Shown here piece by piece: positions 44,845-55,252 of a DNA stretch of 64,000 nt. The position numbers were made by a program, and so were the translations under genes. Positions within the stretch are counted from its first letter, which is position 1; the number at the start of each line of letters is the position of its first letter. The DNA lies in the NCBI RefSeq assembly GCF_009870125.1, contig NC_046681.1:13591001-13655000 (forward strand), read 5' to 3'. Under the pieces are notes generated by a model. That model saw nothing but the letters and a program-made list of their open reading frames with translations. It searched no databases and had not been told where the DNA came from. Source of the DNA: Drosophila pseudoobscura. Taxonomy: Eukaryota > Arthropoda > Insecta > Diptera > Drosophilidae.

Positions 44845-45830
44845 TAATCGGATTGGGATGGCGGTCAGGGACTCTGTCCATGATGTTTATTCGATCTCCA
44901 GAGCCCCTGGATTACAAAGAAAATATCCTTGATCCTTGGTCCTTGTTAAGGACTTCATCAGATCAGGGATTTTTTTCCGATCACAGGAAGCCGTCGCACG
45001 ACCGGATCAGCCCATAAATAGCGGAGAAATCAACATATGTATACTGGGATGTCGTTACATTTTTTAAATTTAAATTTCCGTTTTGAAGCCCCCAAAGGTA
45101 TGCAACATTTTTTTGCATTCGCTAAAGTTTGCTTGCTGCTGATTTCTGTTGGCCTGGTATCCCAGATCTGAGTGACTCGTTTTCTGCCATTTGAGCGGTC
45201 GCAAGTTGAGAGTTGTTGTTGTCCAAAATGTTGTTGTTGTTGTTGTCAATTTTTGTACAACAAATTTTTGTTGTTGTACAACAACAATCGGACCGCTCAA
45301 ATGGCAGAAAACGAGAAATTTCAGATCTGGGATACCAGGCCAACAGAAATCAGCAGTAGGTCGCTGGTTTTTTTTTTGTTGCACGGTGGCGCCCCCACTT
45401 GTCGTCGGGGGTTTTTTGAACTAAATTGGCGGTTCACCTGATATCGACGGACACAGCTGGAACTACATTAGCGTAGTTCGAGAACTCACCGCTGATCTCA
45501 GTCGGGGCGCTAACAAGAATGTAGAATGTAGAGTTCACCTAAAAACGTAACGCCTTTTTAAATATATAAGCCAATTTTTGCAGAAATCGCTATAACTCCG
45601 CCATTTCTCGTGCGATCTGGGCGTACCATACCTCCCTATGATCGGAAAAATGTCCCCAATCGTTCGGTAGCAAAGACAGTAAGGATATGTGTTTTTAATG
45701 GTATATTTATGTTAGATATCCATAGCTCTGTGATTTCTCGTTATATGCTATAAACTCTGGCATTTCCCGTCTGATTTTGGCATGCCATCTCGTTTTAAGA
45801 TCGAAAATCTACTTGATGCACGGATCAGAG
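44845..45830. repeat. repeat-like insertion cluster between step and Agpat1
   Basis: This stretch differs from its AT-rich neighbours. It contains a large inverted repeat (45136-45356), then two diverged copies of a ~60-base unit at 45589-45649 and 45747-45808 (both of the form GCTATAA, ACTC, CATTTC, CGT, GATC/GATT). The words are typical of dispersed fly repeats, but I cannot name the family and see no protein remnants. Confidence 0.45.
45136..45356. repeat. inverted repeat with 65-base arms (hairpin)
   Basis: The left arm 45136-45200 and right arm 45291-45356 are reverse complements except for a short block (GTGA against AATTT). The 90-base loop is rich in TTG/GTT and CAA, which allows further pairing inside. 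It could be a fold-back/MITE remnant or the stem of a hairpin RNA. Confidence 0.85.
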
Positions 45831-46169
45831 CCATTTTACATTCATATACTATATATAAAATATTGTACAAATCTCTTAATAATTAACATCAAAGATATAA
45901 GTGCTTTTTATTCTATTGTAAAAAATTTACTTTGTTAGTTGGTTTGTATTTTAGTTTTCTTTTTGTCAAAAAAGCTCTCGAACACTTGCATGTATTAGAG
46001 GTAAAACAGTTAATATTGTGCGAAAATACGCGCGAAGAATACATATTCTATAACTTAAAGCTAGGCAAATTAATCCAATAACCCTATATATACGTGTTTG
46101 CTGCTTTTGATTCTGTTCCTGGGCAATATTTGTGTTAGTAACCTGAGTATAATAATATTCTATCCAGTC
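45831..46169 (-). other. Agpat1 3' UTR
   Basis: Minus-strand sequence after the Agpat1 stop, AT-rich. A minus-strand AATAAA reads as TTTATT at about 45907-45912, so the 3' end is probably near 45.89 kb. Agpat1 and step are convergent. Confidence 0.5.
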
Positions 46170-47047
46170 CTATGATTGCTTCTTCGAGCTCAAGGCAAGG
46201 CCTTCTTTACTCAACTTCGTGTACTCCGTCTGCATGATCGAACGACAGTTGTCGATAAGCTGCTGCATATCATCCTTCTCGTACTTCTCGGTCGACACCT
46301 CGGGCAGGATCTGAATCAGGGCGTGGCCCGGACGGAAAGTCTTCTTCTCGTCGTCCATAAATGCGTACTTTGAGATGACTACCGGCTGAATGGGACACTT
46401 GCTCTGCAGAGCAATGTGAAATGAGCCCTTCTTGAACGGCAGCAGTGTGTCCTTGGAGTTGCGCGTGCCCTCTGGGAAGAGCAGAAGCTTGCAGTTACGC
46501 TCCTGTATCGCCTTTGCCTCCTTTTGCAGGGAATTAATCGAGTCCGTCTTGCGGGAACGATTGATGTACAGAGTGCCCCAGAGCCAGGCTCCAAAGCCGA
46601 AGAATGGTAGGTAAAGGATCTCCTTCTTGGCCACAACCGTGCCTCGTCCGATTACCGGCCACAGATAGCTCAGCACACAGAGATCCAGGGCGCTCTGGTG
46701 GTTCATTATCACCACACTGCCGTGACCCGCTCTTACATTCTCCAATCCACGCACCTCCATGGTAATGCCCATCAATCTGCATAGCTGTCGGAAGCACCAA
46801 GAGGGCACCCTATAAACAGGAAAAGATGGACCATTGGATTGGAAATAAGATTCTAGAAACATACAACTTACAGAGCATTTCGATAGTCCCGTGGTCGTAG
46901 CATCATAAAGGGCACGCACAGCATCACAATGGCGCCAGCGCCAAAGAATATGAAGAACATACGCATCTGGTAGGGAGCCTTGGCCGAAACACTAAGGATT
47001 AGAGCCACCACGCAGGCGAGGCCGATTATTTCGCAAGTACAAGCCAT
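46170..47047 (-). CDS. Agpat1: 1-acyl-sn-glycerol-3-phosphate acyltransferase (LPAAT)
   Basis: Converts lysophosphatidic acid and acyl-CoA to phosphatidic acid in the endoplasmic reticulum membrane, a step of glycerolipid synthesis; corresponds to D. melanogaster Agpat1 (fu12). Coding exons 47047-46872 and 46809-46170, phase-2 junction, 271 residues, normal for animal AGPAT1/2. Two hydrophobic segments at the N-terminus (about 5-22 and 30-50) are membrane anchors. The PlsC domain has NHQSALD (the HX4D catalytic motif, His96 and Asp101), then the acceptor-binding FPEGTRN (EGTR 172-175) and the later IQPVV motif. The ATG lies 21 bases inside an exon that begins after a TATTTTCAG acceptor (exon start 47068), so the mRNA has an intron in its 5' UTR. 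The C-terminus ends SSKKQS, not a clear ER-retrieval KKXX signal. Confidence 0.93.
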
Positions 47048-47068
47048 TTTTAATAATGTGGAGATCCC

Positions 47069-50000
47069 CTGAAAATATTTAAAAAAACATCAAAACTCTA
47101 TGAGAAATGAAGGCACTACTGCAGATACACATATAAATTTTGATCAAAAGAAAAAGCCCTAATCACTTGAAATTGTGTTCTGTGGTATCTATGATGATAG
47201 ATATACAGTGTGCTACTATATACATACAGTTTATGAAAGACCATAAATATCGCTCTAAAAATTAAACTATGTCCTACGCTTTTCAATTAAAACTGCCGAT
47301 TCGATTGTTATTTATATTTATCCTTACAATTGTGGATACAAAATTGCACTTAAATGGAGATTGCTTGATTTTCAACTGCACGGAATGTTCTCCCCCCAAG
47401 AGAAACGTCGGAGGAGAATACCCCGATAATTATTCAATTTGCAATCATTTGCATACTGCCTTGATTGGGTCATGAATTTTCATGAAGATTATGTACTTAT
47501 CGTGCAAGTACCCATTTTCGTAGTACCAGATAAGAGTGGGGGCCCCCTAGTGGCACGAAATCTGCCTTAGATTATGTAATTTGATAGTCTGAAACCCTTT
47601 TTGAGTTATTGGCTGTGCTTCCAGTTGATTGTTCGACAAATTTCCCGTCTAAACAAACCTCTATTCGAGCCCTTAAGTAGACCGACACACGTCCGATGCG
47701 GCCGATGGCACAAACCCAACTGAAAAGAGCCGCATCAAAGGTGCGCGGGTGTCGAATCCACAAATGGCAAATCGGCTTATCAAAAACGAAACTTCCAATC
47801 GCTCTTGCTTGGATTATAGCAGCAGTGAACTTTGATATCTTGCTGACACATTTCAATTGATGTTGTACGTACGTATGCTACTCCAGGTAATCTGAGCTAA
47901 TCTACTGTGTTTATCATTGGCTATATTCTACTATGGACTGTTGATTGCAAAGATCAGAATACGCAGCGAGTAGAAAGCACTTGAAGTACCGATGAGATTG
48001 TTCGAAAGCAACCTTGCCCTGCGCTTGCAAAGGAGGCTTGTGTTTTCCCATTATTCTTTTGCTAGCTTGAGTTGGCAACATATTCTTTATCGGATTTCTT
48101 TATTTATGATTTCGATAATTATAAGATTACGTTTCTAGAGCTGTACACACCTCTGAGGTAGGGGCAACAAAATATGCATTAGGCTTTCAGGGAAATGTAC
48201 TCAAATTGTCCCCAAAATGAGAGGCATATGTTAAAGTTCCAATTGCTGTCAACTGACTATAAAGATATATCTACGGCACAGAGTATAAACCGAGTAATTA
48301 GACAGTATTCAAATAACATTTAGCCTAAAATCTCTGGCGGTCATGGCCAAGTGGTTGTCATGCCATTGACTTTTGGGGCACTTGTGAGTGGAGTAGAGGC
48401 ACAATCGGATCTTCGAATTATAAATCTACTCTAGAATAACCCTAAATATGGCTAATAATAGGCGCTACCAGCTGTGGTGTACATATGTATGGCCAGATTA
48501 TGTGTTAATACAAAGTTCCCCCCAGCAAAGAAAGAGGGGTTCCTTTTTGTTGTTGTTTTTCTAGTAAAATATTCATAGCCTGCCCCAACCATTATGGCAA
48601 TTATCTTTATAGATAAATCTTTTGGTATTATTTGAGGCCTGAATGAACAAACCTTTGCGGTCTAGTAGAGCGTTGAATGAGTGTGTACTAAAAACCAATC
48701 AGATATACAAATTCGGTAATGTTCAATATTATTGGTCTTTGATTGATTCTGGTCTGGGTCTTACTTCTCTCTATTTAGCTTTCTTTATGGCCCCAATTGT
48801 AAATGTTTACGATATTTGATAAGAGTTCTCTTATGTGGCTTTCGTTAGAAAACTGCCTGCCGATACAAATTCTTGGTAGCTATGGATATTCAGTTTTCAA
48901 TCTAGGTATTTATTTATTTGGTGCAGAGTATAAACAGTTTACAGCTTAAGAGTCCGCTGATTTCTTGGGTATATTTGCATTTTTGACAAAATACTTAACG
49001 ATTTTTGAGCAAATATTTGGGGTTTCGAACGCGCTAACAAGTCACGCAGCTTTCATTGTTTTCGTGGAAAAATAGTCCAGTATGCTAAAATTACTCTTTC
49101 ATGGGGTATTCCAATTCTATAATATTGGCCCATTACAGGCTCTTGATCAGCTATTGATTAATCAAACTAATCAAAAATCAAACTATACAATATTTTACAA
49201 CTTTAATTGGGAAAAGATTGCAAGCCCTCATGGTAACAGCTCTCCTCTGACTGCTAGAGTATATAAAACTTCGGCACCTACTATCGAATTTTCCCCTGTG
49301 GTCTTTTTGTTTGCTCGCTCTCAATAACATTACGTTGGGGGGTGCTTTGGAGCCGGCTCCTGTTATCTTTTGCGGCAATCGCAGCGAAGCTTTCCATATA
49401 ACAAAACCCACCCGCAAGCGATTCATTTAGCAAGCATAAGCTTCGCTTCGCTGATAAGATTATGGCATGATTCTGGGCTAGTATTCCATGACCATAGAAT
49501 AGAAGTATTACTAGTCGTAAACATATGATCGCACGCATGTGACAATCTGACAGGCGGCTGTGCTGGAAAACGGCGTGCGCCTCCCTGCAGCCTCCAATTT
49601 GCCAACCAATTTACGGTAGATCGCTACGACAGAGTCAAGTTCAAAGTCAATAGGCGAACAGTCTACGAGACTACGAGAGCGGAAAACTAGACCCCGGACT
49701 CATGATTGACTCACACTGCACCGATCTGCTGATCGGGCACTCTCTGATCGAATGATTAGACATAGTTGTGCCATAATAAATGGATGGATGGAATGTTTAG
49801 AGCTTTATTCGAAACCGTTAAACTAAAAATATTTGATGTATTCAAATCGTATGGATGGAAGGCACTTGTTTACACCTGTATGCTTCCAATATCCTGGCCA
49901 TTTGTTTTTGGCGTAAGCAACCAACCTTATTAATTATGTACAATGTACATATACAGTGTAACAGTGTGTAAAAATCTTGGTTGTTGGTAAACAAGAGTGT

Positions 50001-50841
50001 TTACAGGTTCCCATTGCACTCCACAGGTACCGTTTATGGTAAAACTAATGAAAGCTCTAATTAAAGCTTTGGGAGAGGGATGGTACCTATGGGGCAATAA
50101 GGATGTGCATAATTAATTTCCTAAAGTATGAGTCACTCCTGTAAATAACTTGGGGTTACTACAAATTTCTTTCACTGTACCTGCTGCTCCTCCTTCAAAT
50201 TTAAGTTGTTTTCTTTAAAATTCCCTTAGACGAAATCGGTCATGTAAATTATTAATGCAACCAAAATCATTACTTTTTACACGCAACAACAACGATGGAA
50301 AGTACAATCCCCCACGTATCCCTACAGACTACAATCAAGGGGGGACAAAGTTCAAAAACAAGAAGAACGGAGAAAGGGCATAACTGTAGATAGGTTAGCG
50401 GAGCAAAGCACAAAGGATGTCAAACAAGGGTAAGAGACAGAGAGAAAACACGCCAGAAGAGACGCAATAAATGTACACGGGGTGGCTCTTCCTATTACAC
50501 TGCTAAAATAGAGTATGTACATATTTATTTTTATTACGATTCTATTATGATGTTTGTCACGAAGAGGCTCAGAGTATACCCACCATGGGAGCAATTGACT
50601 TGTAAGAGCATCAAACGCTTCGGCCACAGAACCGAACATCCCTTTTCTCAGAGCTAAGAGCTCACGGCATGGGAGAAGTAGTAGAGGAGGAGGGGTGAAT
50701 AATAAAGACAAAATGTGCGTAGCAAGGCAATTGAACCCAATGTTGGAAGAGGGAGAAAAGGCGACACACCACACACAGAGAGAACAACTAAACTAAAGCT
50801 TAAATAGTACAAGCACTCACGAAACAGTTATTTTCACTCAC
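47069..50841 (-). other. probable Agpat1 5' UTR intron, noncoding
   Basis: I see no credible coding exon on either strand. A tRNA box-A-like word (TGGCCAAGTGG, 48344-48354) sits in sequence with no paired acceptor stem. GC-rich patches occur near 47530-47560 and 49540-49600. Confidence 0.45.
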
Positions 50842-51190
50842 AGAGAAGTTGATGGAAAATTGTTGCTTTGCCGGCACCGTTTTACGCGTGGGAGTAACAG
50901 TTATACCGATGTGTGCGTGTGTGTGTATATGATTTTTTGCACGTGTGCTTGCGCGGGCGTCTGCCTGTGCAGCATCAGGTCACGGACCTGCTCAAAAATG
51001 CAATAAATGCCACTGCACTTGAACCTGAACCGGCGCCAAAACAAACACTTGTTAGATCGATGAAGGATTGCAAAGGAATTCGCGGAATTTCGGTCACCAC
51101 CAAAATCCGTACAATTGCGCCGCCAACGGGTGGTGTGACAGGGGGCCGACGCCACTCTCGTTTTAAGTGTACCGTTTCAGGCAAAAGTCG
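50842..51190 (-). other. candidate Agpat1 5' UTR exon and promoter
   Basis: On the minus strand a strong donor (TCTCT then GTGAGT, intron beginning at 50841) follows G/C-richer sequence. It could pair with the acceptor at 47069-47070 in front of the Agpat1 start, an intron of about 3.8 kb. A Motif-1-like word (TGTCACACCA on the minus strand, near 51130-51140) and an ATCGAT lie upstream. This would make the Agpat1 and ZAD-gene promoters divergent. No transcript evidence. Confidence 0.4.
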
Positions 51191-51410
51191 AATGTGAATG
51201 AGCTTTTTTCCGAGTTTCTTGTTGCTGCTGCTGGTTATGTTCTATCGCGCTCATCGTAGAGAGCCTCAGAACATGAGTTTTGTATGACCCAAACTGCCAC
51301 AGATAGAAAAACTTATAGTAGCAATTATATTGTTTTGTTATAAGCTAATTTTAAGCTATAAATTGCACGAATTATGGAAAATTTCGAGAAACTTAAATTC
51401 ACAAATTGCC

Positions 51411-52224
51411 GATAGTCGAACTGGCGCCTCGGTATTCGATTTCAATCGAGTGGACTATCGATTGCCACATGTTGCGAAGTACTATTTGCTGCGGTGGAGT
51501 ATGCTTATAAAAAGATGCATCTTTGAATAATTTAAGTATACAAAATTATTTATGTTTATTAGATTCTCGGCAATTTCTGATACAAATATTTGGATATATA
51601 TGTGATAGTAAAACTGGCGCCATCTATTCATATTTATTGAGTGGACTATCGAATGACACATGTTGCGAAATACCAATTTCATCAATATATTAAATTTAAT
51701 TTTCAACGGTATATAGAAATCCAATAAAAGCAAGTATTTAGAATAGGCTAGTCAAGTAGAAAATTTATTCATTAATAGGATAAAATTATGTGGGCATGGT
51801 TGAAAGTTCTATCTAGCTAGTAATATTCCACGGAAGATCAAAAACGAGGAATATGATACATTTTCGGTATTTTTTAGAGTGAGACCGTATATTTTATTGG
51901 GACTTGCTCTCTTTTCTTTGGGACTTACTCTCCATTTTGTGGTGTTAAATTTTCTCATATTAAGGGAATTTCTTAAAAAGCAAGAATTTAAAATAAGCTT
52001 GTCAAGTAGATAATAGGATAATTAATCGTATAAAATTATGTGGGCAATGCAAAATGTTTGATCTAGCTAATAATATTCGACGGAATATCAAAAAAAGGAA
52101 TATGTAAAATAGAACTCGAATTCGTCAGTACATTTACGGTATATTTTTGAAATGAGACGGTATGTTTCAGTATATTTCTGAGGTTCGGACGGTATATTTG
52201 ATCGACAAATCCGCGGTCACACTG
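51411..52224. repeat. nested local tandem duplications upstream of the ZAD gene
   Basis: Unit P occurs at 51411-51484 and 51604-51676 (shared words ACTGGCGCC, GAGTGGACTATCGA, CACATGTTGCGAA). Unit Q occurs at 51729-51867 and 51978-52104 (shared words GTCAAGTAGA, TAAAATTATGTGGGCA, ATCTAGCTA). The second Q runs into the Motif 1 promoter repeat. Confidence 0.7.
52071..52224 (+). promoter_or_regulatory. ZAD-gene promoter: repeat copy B with Motif 1
   Basis: Aligns over its full length with 6188-6339 in front of step: ACGGAATATCAAAAA, TTACGGTATATTTTT, GTATATTTCTGAGG and AATCCGCGGTCACACTG are shared. Motif 1 CGGTCACACTG is intact at 52214-52224, 89 bases before the ATG. The DRE has decayed to GATCGACA. 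Transcription probably starts just right of 52224. Confidence 0.7.
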
Positions 52225-52312
52225 CACACCACTGCACCCACGCTCAGCAAAAAAATGCAAAAATTCGTTTTAATTCATAAACACAATATTAGACCTGTGC
52301 AATTGCGATAAA

Positions 52313-54094
52313 ATGTATATTACACAGATGGAAACTCCACGGGCCCTGCCAAACGAGAACACTGCCAGCTCGTGTCGCCTGTGCCATCGGCCGGCGTCGA
52401 CCGCGACCACGCCAAACATTTTCAATGATCGCGAGGGTTTCTGGGATGGCGACAAATTCTGCATTGCCGATGTCTGCCAGAGCGTATGGGGAGTGCAGGT
52501 AAGTGGAAAGCCTTTCAAAGATGTTTTCCTAATAAGATTTTTGACTTTGCAGTACGATCGCCATGAGTACTTGCCGGAGCAGATATGCTCTGAGTGCTTG
52601 GAAGTGCTGGAGGATTTCTATAAACAGCGGCGGGGAATGAAGCAGCGGGAAGCAGCCTTGCAGGAGCAACTGAAGGAGATCATTAAAAAGGATCCCAAGT
52701 ATCGACCCGGATTGAACGGAAATCCTGGTGTATTTGAGCCCGGAGACGATTGCGAAATTGTGGAAGTGGATCCGGATAAGATTGCGGAGACGAGCGATGA
52801 TGAGATTGGCTCCGATGAAGAGAACGAGAATGCAGAGGACGAGGAGGAAGAGGAGGAGTTCGAGGACTTTGAGGAAGATGAAGCAGATACGACGAATGTA
52901 GAAGACGCTGACATGTCCATGCCCCTGGGCATAGATGCGGCTCAAATGGCCCAAATGGCGGTGGAAATGAAGTTAGAGCAGCCCAGTGCTGTATCCAACA
53001 CTGGAGGACCACGTCCCAAGACCGCTTTTCTGTGTCAGTACTGCGACTTGGGCTATACGCTTCCAGCTGAATGCCAGCAGCATGAGAGAACCGCCCATGA
53101 TCCCCATGCTCCGTACTGTTGCACATTTTGCAGTTTGCTTTTCATCACACGAGCCGCCTTAATTGCCCATATCAAGTCGCAGCACGATATGGATCGTCCC
53201 TACGTGTGTGCCCAGTGCAGGAAGGGATTTGTACGCCGCTCTGACCTCAAAAAGCACGCCATCGTCCATACCGGCGTGCGGCCCTACACCTGCACTGTCT
53301 GCACAAAGAGCTTCTCCCGGAACACCAATCTGACGAAGCATATGCGGATTCACAGCGGAGAGAAGCCGTTCGTGTGCCAGCAATGTCCACGCTCCTTCCA
53401 GACCGCCCAGGAGATGACAAACCACTCGCGTTTGCATTCCGGCGCCAGACCCTTCCAGTGCAACCGCTGTCCGTTCTCCTCATCGCGCAAGGACAAGCTT
53501 GTTGCCCATCAGCAAATGCACACTAAGCGCGACGTTGAGCAGATCTTGCAGCAGCAGCAACAAAACGCCCTGCATCCACCGACCCCGGAGGAGCTGGCAC
53601 AACTACAGCACGAGCTGACGCAACAGTTGATGCCGAAGCCAATAACTCCTCAGAAGCCAGGACGAAGCTTCCGTTGCGACGTCTGCGACAGGGTCTTTCA
53701 ACGGGAGCGCGACCTTCAGCGTCATCGTGCGCTTCATCTGGACACGCTGCTGGCCTGTAAGATATGCAATCTAGTCTTCAACCGGCGCGAACAGCTGCAG
53801 CGTCACACACTGGAGGCTCACGGTCCTACCTATACGTGCGCCATTTGCTGCATTACCTTTTTGCAGCAGATTGAGCTGGAGAACCACTTGAAGGTCCATC
53901 AGCTGCAGCACAAGGTGGCCCAAAGCACCCAGCAGGCCATGATTGCTGTTGAACCGACAGCGGTGCCCAAAATGCTCCCAGTGCCACAGGTGCCGCTACA
54001 GATTCGTCCTTCAGCCGCAGAGCTCAACTTCTACAGCAACATGATTCCCACTATGAACCTGGGCTTCTATAGTGAAACGCGGCCCGAGGAATAA
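52313..54094 (+). CDS. ZAD and nine-finger C2H2 zinc-finger protein
   Basis: Probable sequence-specific nuclear transcription factor of the insect ZAD family. Two exons, 52313-52498 and 52553-54094, give 575 residues. The ZAD (dimerisation) domain has zinc ligands Cys21, Cys24, Cys74 and Cys77 and ends near residue 92. A strongly acidic stretch (DEENENAEDEEEEEE and following) lies at about 150-180. C2H2 fingers occupy about 219-512: six in a near-continuous block with some TGxRPY/SGEKPF linkers, a Gln-rich spacer, then three more. The 54-base intron (52499-52552) has GTAAGT and TTTGCAG borders, is in phase 0, is a multiple of three and contains no stop, so an unspliced message would insert 18 residues inside the ZAD. 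Splicing joins GVQ to YDRHEYLP, the expected ZAD spacing. The start may instead be the ATG at 52328 (METPRAL). I cannot name the orthologue. Confidence 0.88.
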   Translation: MYITQMETPRALPNENTASSCRLCHRPASTATTPNIFNDREGFWDGDKFCIADVCQSVWGVQVSGKPFKDVFLIRFLTLQYDRHEYLPEQICSECLEVLEDFYKQRRGMKQREAALQEQLKEIIKKDPKYRPGLNGNPGVFEPGDDCEIVEVDPDKIAETSDDEIGSDEENENAEDEEEEEEFEDFEEDEADTTNVEDADMSMPLGIDAAQMAQMAVEMKLEQPSAVSNTGGPRPKTAFLCQYCDLGYTLPAECQQHERTAHDPHAPYCCTFCSLLFITRAALIAHIKSQHDMDRPYVCAQCRKGFVRRSDLKKHAIVHTGVRPYTCTVCTKSFSRNTNLTKHMRIHSGEKPFVCQQCPRSFQTAQEMTNHSRLHSGARPFQCNRCPFSSSRKDKLVAHQQMHTKRDVEQILQQQQQNALHPPTPEELAQLQHELTQQLMPKPITPQKPGRSFRCDVCDRVFQRERDLQRHRALHLDTLLACKICNLVFNRREQLQRHTLEAHGPTYTCAICCITFLQQIELENHLKVHQLQHKVAQSTQQAMIAVEPTAVPKMLPVPQVPLQIRPSAAELNFYSNMIPTMNLGFYSETRPEE

Positions 54095-54720
54095 ATCCCT
54101 CTAAATGCCTATTTTTTAGTTGTTAAGATCTAAAAGTTGTATTTTAAAAGGTTATTCAAGAATATTCAGTAGAGGATTATATATACGATATATCTAATTT
54201 TGTGTAGTTATTAAGCTCTAAAACGTTTAAATGAAGGTAATCAGATTGTGAAAAGTGGTTCTTTAAATTATTATTTATATGAAATAAATTGTTTTTAATT
54301 TGAATTTAATGCACTTTTTGTATCAAGTACTGAGGCAGTGCCTAACAAAAGTTGCACAGGCTATAATCAGCGGCTGTCCTGTCGCCAAAAACCCATCAGA
54401 ATCAAAGCAGCTGCTTAGATAATAATCAAGCTCAAACTTGCTTGGATCCGACCTCAAACTTGTTGCATTCTATAGAACAGTGGGGCAAAAATATATTCAA
54501 TTTGTTATAAAATTCAATGGGAAAATTTCGTATAAAAGTAATCATTTAAGATATTAGTTTGTACTTTATAGAATTAAACAGTTAATAAGAATGAAAAATA
54601 TTTCCCGTGGCTGAGTCCAATGCCTCACAACTTTTTCTATCTCTCTCAGAGTAGCTTAGCAATAACAAGTGAGTGTTCAAGTCTGGCATGTACCCAAGAG
54701 AGCGTACAATTATTCTCCTA
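54095..54720 (+). other. ZAD-gene 3' UTR and intergenic DNA
   Basis: An AATAAA occurs at about 54281-54286 and suggests a ~200-base 3' UTR. The rest is AT-rich with no features seen. Confidence 0.5.
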
Positions 54721-54722
54721 TC

Positions 54723-54949
54723 CTAGTAATACTCGCTGGCCCTCTCCTTTCTGCCATCGCACCTTAGATTAAAGATACATAAATGAATACACATATGGAA
54801 AATGAGTACCAGGTATCTTGATGTCGAGGCACGTGTGCTTTGCCAACTGGTTTGTGTGTGCCGTCTGGTGGCGGCGCGATAGGCTTCCCCACAAGTGCAA
54901 GTGGTCGCGCAGCCGCAGATCGTTTCTTGGGGTCGGCTGGTGTAGTCAT
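54723..54949 (-). CDS. weak candidate small protein (about 59 residues)
   Basis: A minus-strand ATG at 54949 opens a frame that reads like a Pro/Lys/Ala-rich basic protein: MTTPADPKKRSAAARPLALV, then PPPDGTHKP. It could splice from 54810 to 54762 (GTACTC donor, CTAAG acceptor) and continue DGRKERASEYY to a TAG at 54723. The donor is weak and the intron would be only 47 bases. Without splicing the frame ends at 61 codons with a hydrophobic tail. It may be a chance frame. Confidence 0.18.
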
Positions 54950-55149
54950 GCTCTGCTCCTGCGGTTAGTGCGCGTTTGCCATCGGTGGAAAAATCTCGTA
55001 ATTCGAAATCTTCTTGGCCCATTGGCCGTATACTCTGTGGATGCTGACAGTGTAATGCTTGATAGAATAATAAATAATATTGTATAGAAGAGGGAGGAAG
55101 AGAAATGTGCCCGAGCTGCCATAAATAAAGTGCGGATTTCAAACGAGAC

Positions 55150-55252
55150 GATAAATCTCAGTATTCCCGATTCGAGCACGCAATCGAAGCGGCATCCGAG
55201 ACAAAAGGAATCCGCGCAGCCAGGTTATCACCTTACGGTTCGGCAGAGATCG
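55150..55252 (+). other. candidate 5' UTR exon of the right-edge gene
   Basis: Sequence with CGA/GCA-rich 5' UTR texture ends in a near-perfect donor (GATCG then GTAAGT, intron from 55253). It contains no ATG. The acceptor CTTCCACTTTCAG ending at 63610 is the natural partner and is followed by a start codon at 63650. The start site is not determined. Confidence 0.4.

Noticed and set aside
48341-48430. A tRNA-like stretch with a Leu/Ser-type box A (TGGCCAAGTGG) and a TTCGAAT word downstream.
   Set aside because: There is no paired acceptor stem, no proper box B and no anticodon arm; at best a decayed tRNA relic.
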